This document shows, in pieces, positions 26,865-34,994 of a stretch of DNA of 64,000 nt. How positions within the stretch are numbered: the first letter of the stretch is position 1; each line of letters starts with the position of its first letter. The notes below the pieces were generated by a model, which ran no database searches, had not been told where the DNA came from, and saw nothing but the letters and a program-made list of their open reading frames with translations. The stretch is taken from positions 570 to 64,569 of the forward strand of contig NZ_NCSQ01000166.1 in the NCBI RefSeq assembly GCF_002105465.1, read 5' to 3'. Both the position numbers and the translations under genes were made by a program. This stretch comes from Aquidulcibacter paucihalophilus (GTDB lineage: Bacteria; Pseudomonadota; Alphaproteobacteria; Caulobacterales; Aquidulcibacteraceae).

Positions 26865-27077
26865 ATGACTACCGGAACAGTAAAATGGTTTAATGGCCAA
26901 AAAGGCTTTGGCTTTATCGCTCCTGATGACGGCGGCCCTGATGCCTTCGTCCACATCAGTGCAGTGGAACGCTCGGGCATGAGCGACCTGCGCGACGGCC
27001 AAAAGGTCAGCTATGACCTCGTGGCAGATCGCAAGAGCGGCAAAATGTCTGCCGAAAACCTGCAAGATCGCGCGTAA
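26865..27077 (+). CDS. Cold-shock domain protein (CspA family)
   Basis: 70-residue single OB-fold RNA/DNA-binding protein. RNP1 is KGFGFIAPD and RNP2 is DAFVHISAV; the N-terminus [10 protein letters not shown] is canonical. I chose the ATG at 26865, which has GGAA nine bases upstream; an ATG at 26847 adds six non-conserved residues. Such proteins act as RNA chaperones. A palindrome lies in the leader and a hairpin directly follows the stop. Confidence 0.93.
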   Translation: MTTGTVKWFNGQKGFGFIAPDDGGPDAFVHISAVERSGMSDLRDGQKVSYDLVADRKSGKMSAENLQDRA

Positions 27078-27082
27078 GCTCT

Positions 27083-27101
27083 TGGCTTCTGTTAGAAGCC
27101 A
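27083..27101 (+). terminator. Hairpin after the cold-shock gene, possible weak terminator
   Basis: TGGCTTCT-GTT-AGAAGCCA makes an eight-base perfect stem with a three-base loop, six bases after the csp stop. No run of T follows, so it may terminate weakly or protect the 3' end rather than act as a full intrinsic terminator. Confidence 0.45.
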
Positions 27102-27194
27102 GATGCTTTAGCCCCCTTGGATGCGGCCGGTGCCTTGGCATTGGCCGCAGCCTGAGATCTCGTCCCTCTACACCATCCTTAAAGTGAGTACCCA

Positions 27195-27329
27195 ATGGCT
27201 AAGGGACAGAAAAAAAGTAATAAGGAAATCCGCAAGCCAAAGGCGGAAAAATCCAAGACCGAAGCGCCGACCCCTCTGTTCTCTAAGGGTGCGACCACGG
27301 CCGACAAAGTCCCGATGGGCAAACGCTAA
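27195..27329 (+). CDS. Small basic lysine-rich protein, 44 residues
   Basis: The sequence starts MAKGQKKSNKEIRKPKAEKS and ends ADKVPMGKR. Lysine makes up roughly a quarter of it, and no membrane segment or cysteine is present. A purine-rich AAAGTGAG lies upstream of the ATG. Short proteins starting MAKGQ..SNKE.KKPK are, as far as I recall, annotated as conserved hypotheticals in many proteobacteria; that is family memory, not a search. Its TAA overlaps the convergent comM stop (CTAA, 27326-27329). It lies on the same strand as csp and could be read from the same transcript if the hairpin leaks. Function unknown. Confidence 0.75.
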   Translation: MAKGQKKSNKEIRKPKAEKSKTEAPTPLFSKGATTADKVPMGKR

Positions 27330-28873
27330 AGCCTTTGGAAACTGGGTGTTGAGACCGGTTGCGCAGGATTAGGCTCCACCCGACGATACGCCAAAGCTTC
27401 TGCGACATGAATCCGCTTTACACCGTCTGCGCCATCAAGGTCTGCGATCGTGCGGGCTACTTTTAAGGTGCGATGATAGGCGCGCGCCGATAGACGCAGC
27501 GCCTCTGCGGCTTTTCCCAACAAATCCCGACCCGGTCCATCCGGGGCCGCAACCCGGTCCAGCACAGCGCCGCTGGCAACCGCATTGGTGGCCATTGCCA
27601 GCCCATCATTCTCATAGCGTTCTGCTTGGGCGGCTCTGGCACGTGCCACACGGGCAGCAGCCTCGTGAGTGCCCTCGGAACTCGCGGGCAGAGCCAAGTC
27701 GGCAGCCGTCACGGCGGGGATGTCGATTTGCAGATCAATCCGGTCAAGGAAGGGCCCTGATATGCGCGATTGATAGCTGACCATACAGCGCGGGGCCTTC
27801 CCACATGTCCGCCCGGCTGCAGCTCCACAACGGCACGGGTTCATGGCTGCAACCAGTTGAAATCGAGCAGGATAGGTGACGTGCCGATTGGCGCGTGCAA
27901 CCACCACTTCACCGGTTTCCAAAGGCTGACGCAGGGCATCGAGGGCTTGGGCCGAAAACTCGGGCAATTCATCGAGAAACAAGACCCCGTGATGGGCCAG
28001 CGAGACTTCGCCCGGCTTGGCACGCAGGCCACCGCCGGTCAAAGCTGCCATGCTGGCGGAATGGTGGGGTGCGCGGAAGGGCCGTGACCGGGTAAGTGAG
28101 CCGCGCTCTAGCATGCCCGCCACGGAATGGACCATGGAAACTTCTAACAGTTCTCGCGCGTTTAAGGGTGGCAAAAGGCCGGGTAGGCGCTGGGCCAGCA
28201 TGGATTTGCCAGCCCCTGGCGGGCCAACCAGCAATAAATTATGCCCCCCTGCAGCGGTAATCTCTAGCGCCCGTTTGGCCTGTTCTTGGCCGCGTACATC
28301 TTTCAAATCCGCCACGGGCGGTGCCTCGAGGAGGGCACCGGGCACGGCAAGTTCTAGGGGCCGCGCTCCGCGAACGTGGTTGATAAAGCCCATCAGGCTC
28401 GACACCCCAATCACGCGCCCACCTGACCACGCCGCTTCGGCAGCAGAAGCGGCTGGACAAACCAAGGTCAAATCTTCCCCATGGGAGGCCATGGCCGCTG
28501 GCAAAGCGCCAACAATGGGTTGCCAATCTCCGTCCAACCCCAACTCACCCAATACGGCGAGGCCATCTAGCGCGTCTGACGGCAGAACACCCATGGCCGT
28601 TAAAAGCGCTACAGCGATGGGCGCGTGATAATGGGATCCTTCCTTGGGAAGGTCAGCCGGAGCTAGATTCACCAGCACGCGCTTGGATGGAATTGAGAGG
28701 CCGATGGCGGCAAAAGCCGAACGCACACGCTCCCGACTCTCGGCAACAGCCTTGTCTGCCAAACCGACAATGGAGAAATAGGGGTTGGCCCCAGCGTCCG
28801 TTATTTGGACTTGTACATCTACTCTGCGCGCCTCGGCCCCATCAAAGGCCCATGTAACCAATCGAGCAACCAT
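27326..28873 (-). CDS. comM: YifB/ComM family Mg-chelatase-like AAA+ ATPase
   Basis: 515 residues. The N-terminal Lon-like ChlI domain (about 1-175) has VDVQVQITDAGANPYFSIVGLADKAVAESRERV. The AAA+ core has Walker A GPPGAGKSM near residue 216, Walker B GVLFLDELPEFS, and sensor ANRHVTYPARFQLVAAMNPCRCG with the family's CxCG cysteines. The C-terminal Mg-chelatase domain has RAYHRTLKVARTIADL. ComM acts as a branch-migration helicase in transformation and recombination. Three tandem GTTC half-sites lie about 40 bases upstream, suggesting SOS control. It converges with the small basic protein gene. Confidence 0.94.
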   Translation of the reverse strand: MVARLVTWAFDGAEARRVDVQVQITDAGANPYFSIVGLADKAVAESRERVRSAFAAIGLSIPSKRVLVNLAPADLPKEGSHYHAPIAVALLTAMGVLPSDALDGLAVLGELGLDGDWQPIVGALPAAMASHGEDLTLVCPAASAAEAAWSGGRVIGVSSLMGFINHVRGARPLELAVPGALLEAPPVADLKDVRGQEQAKRALEITAAGGHNLLLVGPPGAGKSMLAQRLPGLLPPLNARELLEVSMVHSVAGMLERGSLTRSRPFRAPHHSASMAALTGGGLRAKPGEVSLAHHGVLFLDELPEFSAQALDALRQPLETGEVVVARANRHVTYPARFQLVAAMNPCRCGAAAGRTCGKAPRCMVSYQSRISGPFLDRIDLQIDIPAVTAADLALPASSEGTHEAAARVARARAAQAERYENDGLAMATNAVASGAVLDRVAAPDGPGRDLLGKAAEALRLSARAYHRTLKVARTIADLDGADGVKRIHVAEALAYRRVEPNPAQPVSTPSFQRL

Positions 28874-28913
28874 TGTTTCGCTTCCGAATTATCCACATTC
28901 CAACCCGAAATCA

Positions 28914-28939
28914 GAACATATATCGAACAGACAACGAAC
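28914..28939 (-). promoter_or_regulatory. Tandem LexA (SOS) boxes upstream of comM/yifB
   Basis: On the minus strand three GTTC half-sites (complement at 28914-28917, 28925-28928 and 28936-28939) are separated by exactly seven bases each, GATATAT and GTTGTCT. They form two overlapping GTTC-N7-GTTC boxes sharing the middle half-site. The proximal edge is 41 bases from the comM start, where a promoter should be. Confidence 0.68.
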
Positions 28940-29017
28940 AAAAGGATATTTTCGACGCTAGATTGTGATCCTCAACCTTGATAGGCTGTGAACAATTTGA
29001 TTACCACAGAGTAAGCT

Positions 29018-29983
29018 CTAATTCAATTTGCGGCTGATCGCGTCCCACATCAGGGAAACAGCATTGACGCCCGAAAAAGCTTTGAGGGCTAAAGCACCGG
29101 TCGGAGAGGTCACATTGATCTCCGTCAATCGCCCGGCAATCACGTCGATTCCCACGAATAAAAGCCCCCTATCCCTCAGCGTTGGGCCAATGGCGCGGCA
29201 AATTGCGAGATCAACTTCACTCAACTCAACGGGATGGGCCGTCCCACCCACAGCCAAGTTCGAACGAATATCATTGCCCTTAGGCACCCGATTAATGCCC
29301 CCAACCGGCTCGCCATCGATCAAGATGATGCGCTTATCACCGTCAAATACGCCTGGCACAAAGGCCTGCACCATGATCGGGTCGCGGCTTGTGGTGAAAA
29401 ACAAGTCGAGTAGGGCGCCGAGATTGCCATCTTCAGGCTTGATCCGGAACACCGCGGCACCGGCATTGCCATACAAGGGCTTGACCACAATGTCCTTATG
29501 CTCAGCCTGAAACGCCTTGATGGTTGCAACATCGCGCGAGACCAAGGTCGGCGGCATTAAGTCGGGAAACAGAAGCGGGACGATCTTTTCAGGGCTCGAC
29601 CGCACCCAAAACGGGTCATTGACCACCAGTGTCTTGCCCTTCAAGAATTCAAGCAGATGCGCGGCGGTGATATAGCTCATGTCAAAGGGCGGATCTTGCC
29701 GCATCAGGACAACGTCGACATCCTCGGCCAAATCCAGAATGACTTCGTCGCCGAGGCTGACATGGTCGCCCTTTACGCGTTGGACTTTAGCGGGCTTGGC
29801 GCGGGCGGTAACCTTGCCCTCCTGCCAGCTCAAAGTGTCGACCTGATAGACAAAAATCTCATGCCCGCGGTTCTGCGCTTCTTCAGCCATGGCAAAGGTC
29901 GTATCGCCGTCAATATTGACGTGCTCAATCGGGTCCATCTGGATGGCAATACGAAGGAGCTTTGAGACAGGGGAATCAGACAC
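29018..29983 (-). CDS. gshB: Glutathione synthetase
   Basis: ATP-grasp ligase joining gamma-glutamylcysteine and glycine. 321 residues, usual length. Features: RIAIQMDPIEHVNIDGDTTF at the start, MRQDPPFDMSYITA near residue 93, the ATP-binding PLYGNAGAAVFRI loop, ADP-loop IILIDGEPVGG, and INVTSPTGALAL near the C-terminus. It follows the SirB1-like gene by 12 bases on the same strand and is last in the rsmI-yraN-sirB1-gshB set. A 144-base gap to comM follows. Confidence 0.96.
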   Translation of the reverse strand: MSDSPVSKLLRIAIQMDPIEHVNIDGDTTFAMAEEAQNRGHEIFVYQVDTLSWQEGKVTARAKPAKVQRVKGDHVSLGDEVILDLAEDVDVVLMRQDPPFDMSYITAAHLLEFLKGKTLVVNDPFWVRSSPEKIVPLLFPDLMPPTLVSRDVATIKAFQAEHKDIVVKPLYGNAGAAVFRIKPEDGNLGALLDLFFTTSRDPIMVQAFVPGVFDGDKRIILIDGEPVGGINRVPKGNDIRSNLAVGGTAHPVELSEVDLAICRAIGPTLRDRGLLFVGIDVIAGRLTEINVTSPTGALALKAFSGVNAVSLMWDAISRKLN

Positions 29984-29995
29984 AGGATGTACTCG

Positions 29996-30799
29996 CTAAT
30001 TGAGCTTCTGGCGCAGAGTTTGAGTTCTATCGCGATCAGCTTGGGTGTAGCCTTGAAGTTGGCTTGCCCGCTGCGCCCATTCAAGGGCTATATGAATTTG
30101 TCCGGCGGCTTCTGCAGCTTGGGAATAGTCGAGCGCAACTTGATAATTGTCTGGGGCCAGTAAAGCGCGGCGATAGGCTGCCCGCATCCACGCCTCAATC
30201 TGGCCCGAGGCCCGCGCCCGCGCCGCTAAATTGGTCTGCAGGCGCACCGCCATCACCCGATCCGATACGGGGGCGAGCATCGCCTCGCTCAAGGCCTTGA
30301 TCCCAACTCGACTGGCGATCTCAGATAGACCCAGCTCATCCACAATCGCACCACCTGCGAGCGGGTCGATGAAGATAGGCCCATCGGTCGCCTCGAGACG
30401 CAAGAGGAAATGCCCCGGGGTATCAACCCCATAGAGGGCCGCATGAGACAGGCGAGCGACATGACGCCAGATCACACCCAAGCCAACGGGCAAGCCGGCG
30501 CGTGCGTTCAAAATACTGATTAAATCGGCATTGCCCGGATCATCAAAGTCCTTGGTTGAACCCGCAAACCCCATTTCGCCAAAGATCAATTGGGTGAGTG
30601 CCAGCGCCGATTGCGGCTTTCGATGTTGGGCCAAGGCTGTCAATTGATCGAGAACCTTCAACGCTTCTGACACATCACGATCGGGGCTTTCATGAATGGC
30701 GCAAGCCAGTGCACAGGCGGTCAAGTCAAAGCGATCTGCCGGCATGCTGGCACAGACTTTTAGGGCACTTTCTGCATCGAGGCGGGTCCTGGGGATCAT
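29996..30799 (-). CDS. SirB1/transglutaminase-like family protein with TPR-like C-terminus
   Basis: 267 residues from ATG 30799, whose ATGA overlaps the yraN stop; the open frame upstream belongs to other genes. The central block LISILNARAGLPVGLGVIWRHVARLSH, then GVDTPGHFLLRL, matches the SirB1 core and includes a likely active-site-like His; the usual transglutaminase Cys is not obvious. The C-terminal third (AYRRALLAPDNYQVALDYSQAAEAAGQIHIALEWAQRASQ) looks like a TPR-type helix pair. Biochemical role unproven in the family. Part of the rsmI-yraN-gshB operon. Confidence 0.82.
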   Translation of the reverse strand: MIPRTRLDAESALKVCASMPADRFDLTACALACAIHESPDRDVSEALKVLDQLTALAQHRKPQSALALTQLIFGEMGFAGSTKDFDDPGNADLISILNARAGLPVGLGVIWRHVARLSHAALYGVDTPGHFLLRLEATDGPIFIDPLAGGAIVDELGLSEIASRVGIKALSEAMLAPVSDRVMAVRLQTNLAARARASGQIEAWMRAAYRRALLAPDNYQVALDYSQAAEAAGQIHIALEWAQRASQLQGYTQADRDRTQTLRQKLN

Positions 30800-31227
30800 T
30801 TGCGCCGCGCCCGAAAGGAAATCACATTGCCGAATGGGCTGTGCCTGCTCAACATCGGGTCCACTTCTGGCCGCCACGCATCGCGCACATGTTTGGGCCA
30901 ACGCCAGCGGGTGACGACCATGAGATCATAGCGCCACGTGAAGTGTTGGGTCCATTCACGTCGTGCGGTCCAGCCTGTTGCGGCGCGCACAATGCGCGAC
31001 ATTTGCCGAGGACGTAGGACCTCCGCCGGATCAATTTCATCTCGGCGCATTTTAACTTCGATAAAGGCTAACACATCCCCGCGCCGCGCAATCAGATCAA
31101 TCTCGCCCGCGGGAGTCTGCACGCGCCGCCCCAAAATCGCGTAACCTTTCAGCTGCAGTACAAAGGCAGCCCAAGTCTCGGCCCAGCGGCCAGAGCGCTC
31201 GGCAAGGGCGCGCCGGGTTAGGTTCAT
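30796..31227 (-). CDS. yraN: YraN family (UPF0102) nuclease-like protein
   Basis: 143 residues with the restriction-endonuclease-like core: GYAILGRRVQTPAGEIDLIARRGDVLAFIEVKMR, in which GEIDLI and EVK supply the Asp, Glu and Lys of the PD-(D/E)xK fold. The C-terminus WRYDLMVVTRWRWPKHVRDAW is typical. It overlaps rsmI (ATGA 31224-31227) and the SirB1-like gene (30796-30799). Role in nucleic-acid processing is suspected but not established. Confidence 0.93.
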   Translation of the reverse strand: MNLTRRALAERSGRWAETWAAFVLQLKGYAILGRRVQTPAGEIDLIARRGDVLAFIEVKMRRDEIDPAEVLRPRQMSRIVRAATGWTARREWTQHFTWRYDLMVVTRWRWPKHVRDAWRPEVDPMLSRHSPFGNVISFRARRK

Positions 31228-32168
31228 GACACAGCCTGCTTGCGCGCCGCCGCCAAAGCGAGAGCGCGGCTATAGACATCGCGGCGTGCTATCCCGGTCT
31301 GAAGGGCAACGGCTGCGGCTGCATCCTTGACGCTGAGGCGGGCCAAGGCTTCTTCCAATGCCGCATCCAGATCAATTGCCTCGGCTTCCTGGCTTTCCTG
31401 GCTTTTCCCGCCGACCACGACCACAATTTCGCCCCGCGGTGCATCGGTCTGACCATAATGTGCTGCCAAGTCCGACAAGGTCCCGCGGCGGGTTTCTTCA
31501 TAGAGCTTGGTCAGTTCGCGCGCGACACAGGCAGGGCGGTTGCCAAATATCTTCGCCATGTTCGCAAGGCTTTCAGCCAAGCGCGGCCCTGTCTCGTAAA
31601 AGATCAAGGTGGCGGGGATAGCTGCAAATTCATGGAAGAAATCCGCCCGCGCGCCCGCTTTCGCTGGTGCGAACCCGGCAAAGAAAAACCGGGCGGACGG
31701 CAAGCCCGAGACAATCAAGGCTGCCAAAGCTGCAGACGCCCCGGGCACGGCCAGAACCTTATATCCCGCCTCAATAACGCCCCGGGCCAAACGTTCGCCC
31801 GGATCGCTGACGCCCGGTGTGCCAGCGTCCGAGCAGAAGGCAACTGAACCACCCTGATCTAGAATCTTCAGTGCGTGTTTCAGGCCCGTTTCGGTCGCGG
31901 ACTCATCACAGCGCACAACTTTGCCCTTTATCCCATGCAAACCCATTAAGCGCTTGGTAACACGTGTATCTTCCGCCAGGATCAGATCACAATCGCTCAA
32001 CGTTTTTGCGCCCCGCGGGGTGAAATCACCCAAATTACCAATGGGTGTTGCGACAAGGTAAAGCCCCGATTCTAACAGCATTTTTATAGGCGTTTCCAGT
32101 TGGTGCGATTGCACCAGACTGCCCTCACGCTTAGACTTAGGCCTGTTATTGGGAGTAGCGTTGGCCAT
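31224..32168 (-). CDS. rsmI: 16S rRNA 2'-O-ribose C1402 methyltransferase RsmI
   Basis: SAM-dependent tetrapyrrole-methylase-fold enzyme acting on 16S rRNA. Signatures are LYLVATPIGNLGDFTPRGA, LILAEDTRVTKRLM, FCSDAGTPGVSDPG, and VLAVPGASAALAALIVSGLPS. The start is uncertain: ATG at 32168 gives a hydrophilic N-terminus of about 30 residues, ATG at 32177 is also possible, and ATG at 32081 gives a start only five residues before the conserved core. The CATG at 32166-32169 serves potential starts on both strands. First gene of the yraN-sirB1-gshB operon. Confidence 0.94.
   Translation of the reverse strand: MANATPNNRPKSKREGSLVQSHQLETPIKMLLESGLYLVATPIGNLGDFTPRGAKTLSDCDLILAEDTRVTKRLMGLHGIKGKVVRCDESATETGLKHALKILDQGGSVAFCSDAGTPGVSDPGERLARGVIEAGYKVLAVPGASAALAALIVSGLPSARFFFAGFAPAKAGARADFFHEFAAIPATLIFYETGPRLAESLANMAKIFGNRPACVARELTKLYEETRRGTLSDLAAHYGQTDAPRGEIVVVVGGKSQESQEAEAIDLDAALEEALARLSVKDAAAAVALQTGIARRDVYSRALALAAARKQAVS
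32101..32116. promoter_or_regulatory. Inverted repeat between possible rsmI and lipoprotein starts
   Basis: TGGTGC-GATT-GCACCA is a perfect six-base inverted repeat. It is intergenic only if rsmI begins at 32081; if rsmI begins at 32168 the repeat is inside its 5' coding end. It may be an operator or chance. Confidence 0.25.
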
Positions 32169-33453
32169 GTCATCCATTTCTTCGGCAGAAGGTTCATACT
32201 TTCCGACTGGGATACCAAGCCTTAAACGCGCGCTGGGCGCAAGTCTTTGCGCAGCTATGTTGTTCGGGCTCGCGTCATGCGCATCGACACCCACAACCAA
32301 AGCACCGCCACCTCCGCCGCCCCCGCCCGTGGTGCAAGAGCCGGTCAACCCCTATGTGATCAAGGCGACCAACAAGCTGACACCGCCCCATATGGCTGGG
32401 CGCAAGCTTGTCCGCGTGGCGCTGCTGGCCCCATTTAGCAGCGACAATCCAGCTATTCGCAATGAGGCGCAGACCCTGCAAAGTGCAGCTGAACTGGCAT
32501 TGTTTGAGCATGGTGATGCCTCTATGCTCCTCATTCCAAAGGATTCTGGCGACACGCCAGAGTCGGCGCGCGATGCTGCGGTCGATGCCATGCGGTCCGG
32601 CGCAGACTTCATTTTGGGCCCGTTGTTTGCCAGCGGTGTTTCAGCCATTGCGCCCTATGCGCGGGCCAATGATGTGCCGATGTTTTCCTTCTCTACCGAT
32701 ACGTCTGAAGCTGGTCGCGATATCTATGTATTGACCTTCCTGCCAGAGGATGAGGCTCGTCAGATTGTCCGCTATGCGGCCGAACAAGGCGTCAAACGGC
32801 TGGTGGTTTTGGCCCCAGAAGGCCGCTATGGCGACCGCGTGGCGGCGGCAGCGCGCGAAGCTGCGGCGACGGCTGGTATCGAGTTCATGGGCGATGAGCG
32901 CTATAATCCGCGGTCAACGACCATGACATCTGCCCTAGAAGTGTCGCGCCGGGTCGCAGGTCGTGTGTCTGGCGGCACCGCGAGCCGCGAGACCGCTATT
33001 CTTATTCCAGAGCGCGGTGCGATGTTGCGCGCCATTGTGCAAACCCTCGGGCAATCTGGGGCGAGTTCCCGTCAAGTCCGTTATCTGGGTACTGGCCTGT
33101 GGAATGATCCCGATACGTTGAATGATAGCCGCATGATTGGGGCATGGTTTGTTACCCCCGATGTGGCTGCCCGCAGCGCGTTTGAGCAACGCTTCAACCA
33201 AGCTTATCAACGCCGGCCAACCCGTCTGGCTGGCATGGGCTATGATGCAACGGCCATGTTGGCGCGCATGACCCGCGAAGGCAATAAATCAGGGGCCTCT
33301 GCCCGTGCTATTGAGGCCCAAGACGGTTTTATCGGTGTGGATGGCCTGTTTCGCTTTAGAAACCACGTGGTTGAGCGCGGCATGGCTGTCAACGAAGTCG
33401 TTGCACGCGGAAGCAAAGTGGTGCAAGTCGCCCCCAAGGCGTTTCCAAAGTAA
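32167..33453 (+). CDS. LpoA-like penicillin-binding protein activator lipoprotein
   Basis: 428 residues. A signal peptide leads to the lipobox LFGLASC (Cys38), followed by a tether with eight consecutive prolines. The rest is a periplasmic-binding-protein fold of the Leu/Ile/Val type: VRVALLAPFSSDNPAIRNEAQTL, SGADFILGPLFASGVSAIAPYA, MFSFSTD, and GMGYDATAMLARM. This matches the alphaproteobacterial penicillin-binding protein activator family, thought to stimulate peptidoglycan synthases from the outer membrane. It is head-to-head with rsmI, as in many alphaproteobacteria. The N-region of the signal peptide is unusually long, so the start is moderately sure. Confidence 0.85.
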   Translation: MSSISSAEGSYFPTGIPSLKRALGASLCAAMLFGLASCASTPTTKAPPPPPPPPVVQEPVNPYVIKATNKLTPPHMAGRKLVRVALLAPFSSDNPAIRNEAQTLQSAAELALFEHGDASMLLIPKDSGDTPESARDAAVDAMRSGADFILGPLFASGVSAIAPYARANDVPMFSFSTDTSEAGRDIYVLTFLPEDEARQIVRYAAEQGVKRLVVLAPEGRYGDRVAAAAREAAATAGIEFMGDERYNPRSTTMTSALEVSRRVAGRVSGGTASRETAILIPERGAMLRAIVQTLGQSGASSRQVRYLGTGLWNDPDTLNDSRMIGAWFVTPDVAARSAFEQRFNQAYQRRPTRLAGMGYDATAMLARMTREGNKSGASARAIEAQDGFIGVDGLFRFRNHVVERGMAVNEVVARGSKVVQVAPKAFPK

Positions 33454-33476
33454 GCTGTTGGTTTCAAAGGTGAAAC

Positions 33477-33926
33477 ATGAGTGATATTCGCGTACGACCT
33501 CTTGAGGCTAACGATCGCGCCGTGTGGGAAGAATTGTGGCACGGCTATTTGAGCTTCTACAAGGTCAGTAATTTTTCGCCAGAAGTGACCGAAGCAACGT
33601 GGCAGCGTCTGTTGGACCCCAATGGTCCGCTACATGGCCTTGTGGCTGTCGAGGGTGATGAGGTTTTGGGCTTGGTCCACTATCTCTTTCATCCGTCTTC
33701 TTGGACGATTGGGCCCTATTGTTATCTGCAGGACTTGTTCACCTTCCCCGCTGCGCGCCGGCGCGGGGTGGGCGAGGTACTGATCGAAGCGGTTGCCGAT
33801 GCGGCGCGTGCGCAAAATGCCGCCCGAGTCTATTGGCTGACGCATGAGAGCAATGCCCCCGGCCGCAGCCTGTATGACCGCGTCGCACGCCATGCTGGCT
33901 TTATCCATTACATCAAGGATTTGTAG
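33477..33926 (+). CDS. GNAT-family N-acetyltransferase
   Basis: 149 residues. Acetyl-CoA loop AARRRGVGEVLIEAVADAA near residues 97-115, preceded by YLQDLFTFP and followed by ARVYWLTHESNAPGRSLYDRVARHAGFIHY, the usual GNAT C-terminal strand-helix. The start has AAGGTGAAAC upstream. It lies 23 bases after the lipoprotein gene and ends directly against the convergent cyclase gene with no gap. Substrate unknown. Confidence 0.88.
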   Translation: MSDIRVRPLEANDRAVWEELWHGYLSFYKVSNFSPEVTEATWQRLLDPNGPLHGLVAVEGDEVLGLVHYLFHPSSWTIGPYCYLQDLFTFPAARRRGVGEVLIEAVADAARAQNAARVYWLTHESNAPGRSLYDRVARHAGFIHYIKDL

Positions 33927-34817
33927 TCAGAGACTTTGGATTTTGCGGCCAACCTTATTGGCATACATGGCCTCGTCAGCCCGCGATAAGGCCCGCTCGC
34001 CCGTATCATCTGACTCAAAACAATAAGAGCCATAGGCAGCGCCAACGCGAAGTCGGTGGCCTTGATAGGTGATCTCAGTACGCGAGATGGCTTCAGCCAA
34101 TTGTGCGCCCTTCTTTCGCGCGTCTTCTGGGCCCGCTTTTGCTAAGATAACGGCAAATTCATCCCCGCCGACGCGGCCAACCAAGTCACTCTCGCGGATG
34201 TTCGCTGCCAAGGTTTCCCCCACAGCCAAAAGGATTGCATCACCAGCAGGATGGCCAAAGCGGTCGTTGATCTGTTTGAAACCATCGAGGTCAAAATAGA
34301 CGAGGCTCGCTTGCACCTCATAGCGATGGGCAAAACTAATCACTCGGTTCAACTCACGCTCAAACGCACGGCGGTTAAAAACCGGCACCAAAGTGTCGCG
34401 GTCTGCCAATTCCTCTGCGCGCCGTAACCGTTCCACCAAGCGCGCCCGATCAGACTTAAGACTTGCCACCTGATCCGATAAATGTTTCAGCGCACGGCGC
34501 ACAAGGGGGGTAAGTTCTTGTGGTGGAATACCCAGAATCATGGGCTTTTCTGCAGCCTGACTCTCTGCCGAGGCTGACGAGGGCGGGGTGGCTCTGGCCT
34601 CAGCGGTGGAGTTACGTTTGGCGGCCGCGGCGGCTTGAGTAGCACGCTCCAGCACCGATTTAGGCTGCAAGGACGGCAAGGTCGCTTTTGGCTTTTCATC
34701 AGACTGATGTTGTGCAAACGACACCGCCAAACGCTCCTGTCTTGGCCGCCGCACACGGCCCGATTTCCCGCTTGATATAGCATGCCGCAGCCTGTGCGGT
34801 AAGGGCGCAAGTTCCAT
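33927..34817 (-). CDS. Diguanylate cyclase with intact GGDEF and inhibitory site
   Basis: 296 residues, soluble. The N-terminal 90 residues are basic, then Ala/Ser/Pro-rich and probably disordered. A coiled-coil-like helix (LVRRALKHLSDQVASLKSDRARLVERLRRAEELA, residues about 107-140) leads into the GGDEF domain (about 145-296). The active site is VGGDEFAV; RESD five residues upstream is a proper RxxD inhibitory site, so product feedback is expected. In contrast to the EAL protein at 1430-3181 this cyclase looks active. A CtrA-like motif sits 33 bases upstream. Confidence 0.93.
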   Translation of the reverse strand: MELAPLPHRLRHAISSGKSGRVRRPRQERLAVSFAQHQSDEKPKATLPSLQPKSVLERATQAAAAAKRNSTAEARATPPSSASAESQAAEKPMILGIPPQELTPLVRRALKHLSDQVASLKSDRARLVERLRRAEELADRDTLVPVFNRRAFERELNRVISFAHRYEVQASLVYFDLDGFKQINDRFGHPAGDAILLAVGETLAANIRESDLVGRVGGDEFAVILAKAGPEDARKKGAQLAEAISRTEITYQGHRLRVGAAYGSYCFESDDTGERALSRADEAMYANKVGRKIQSL

Positions 34818-34849
34818 TATTTATGCCTTTAGGCTGTGCGCGCGATTGG

Positions 34850-34864
34850 TTAACAAGATGTTTA
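34850..34864. promoter_or_regulatory. CtrA-like motif between the cyclase gene and purE
   Basis: TTAA-CAAGATG-TTTA differs by one base from the CtrA consensus TTAA-N7-TTAA. It is in the 177-base divergent region, 33 bases from the cyclase start. One weak match in AT-rich intergenic DNA can be chance. Confidence 0.25.
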
Positions 34865-34994
34865 CAGGCACTGATTTCCAATCACCTCTTCCATTTCCCG
34901 CCCATTCCGACTAGAAGCCCCGCTTTCTTGGATGGTGACGCAGGCGCAGGCTTAAGCTGAGTGTTTTCGTCCCAAGTGTCGGAAAGCACAGTCG

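Noticed and set aside
32101-32116. Treating TGGTGC-GATT-GCACCA as a firm operator
   Set aside because: Only six-base arms, and it may fall inside the rsmI coding region, so it is listed with low confidence only.
34818-34994. 6S RNA or purine-type riboswitch upstream of purE
   Set aside because: No 6S-like long bulged hairpin or riboswitch core was recognised in the 177-base gap; a covariance-model search would be needed to decide.
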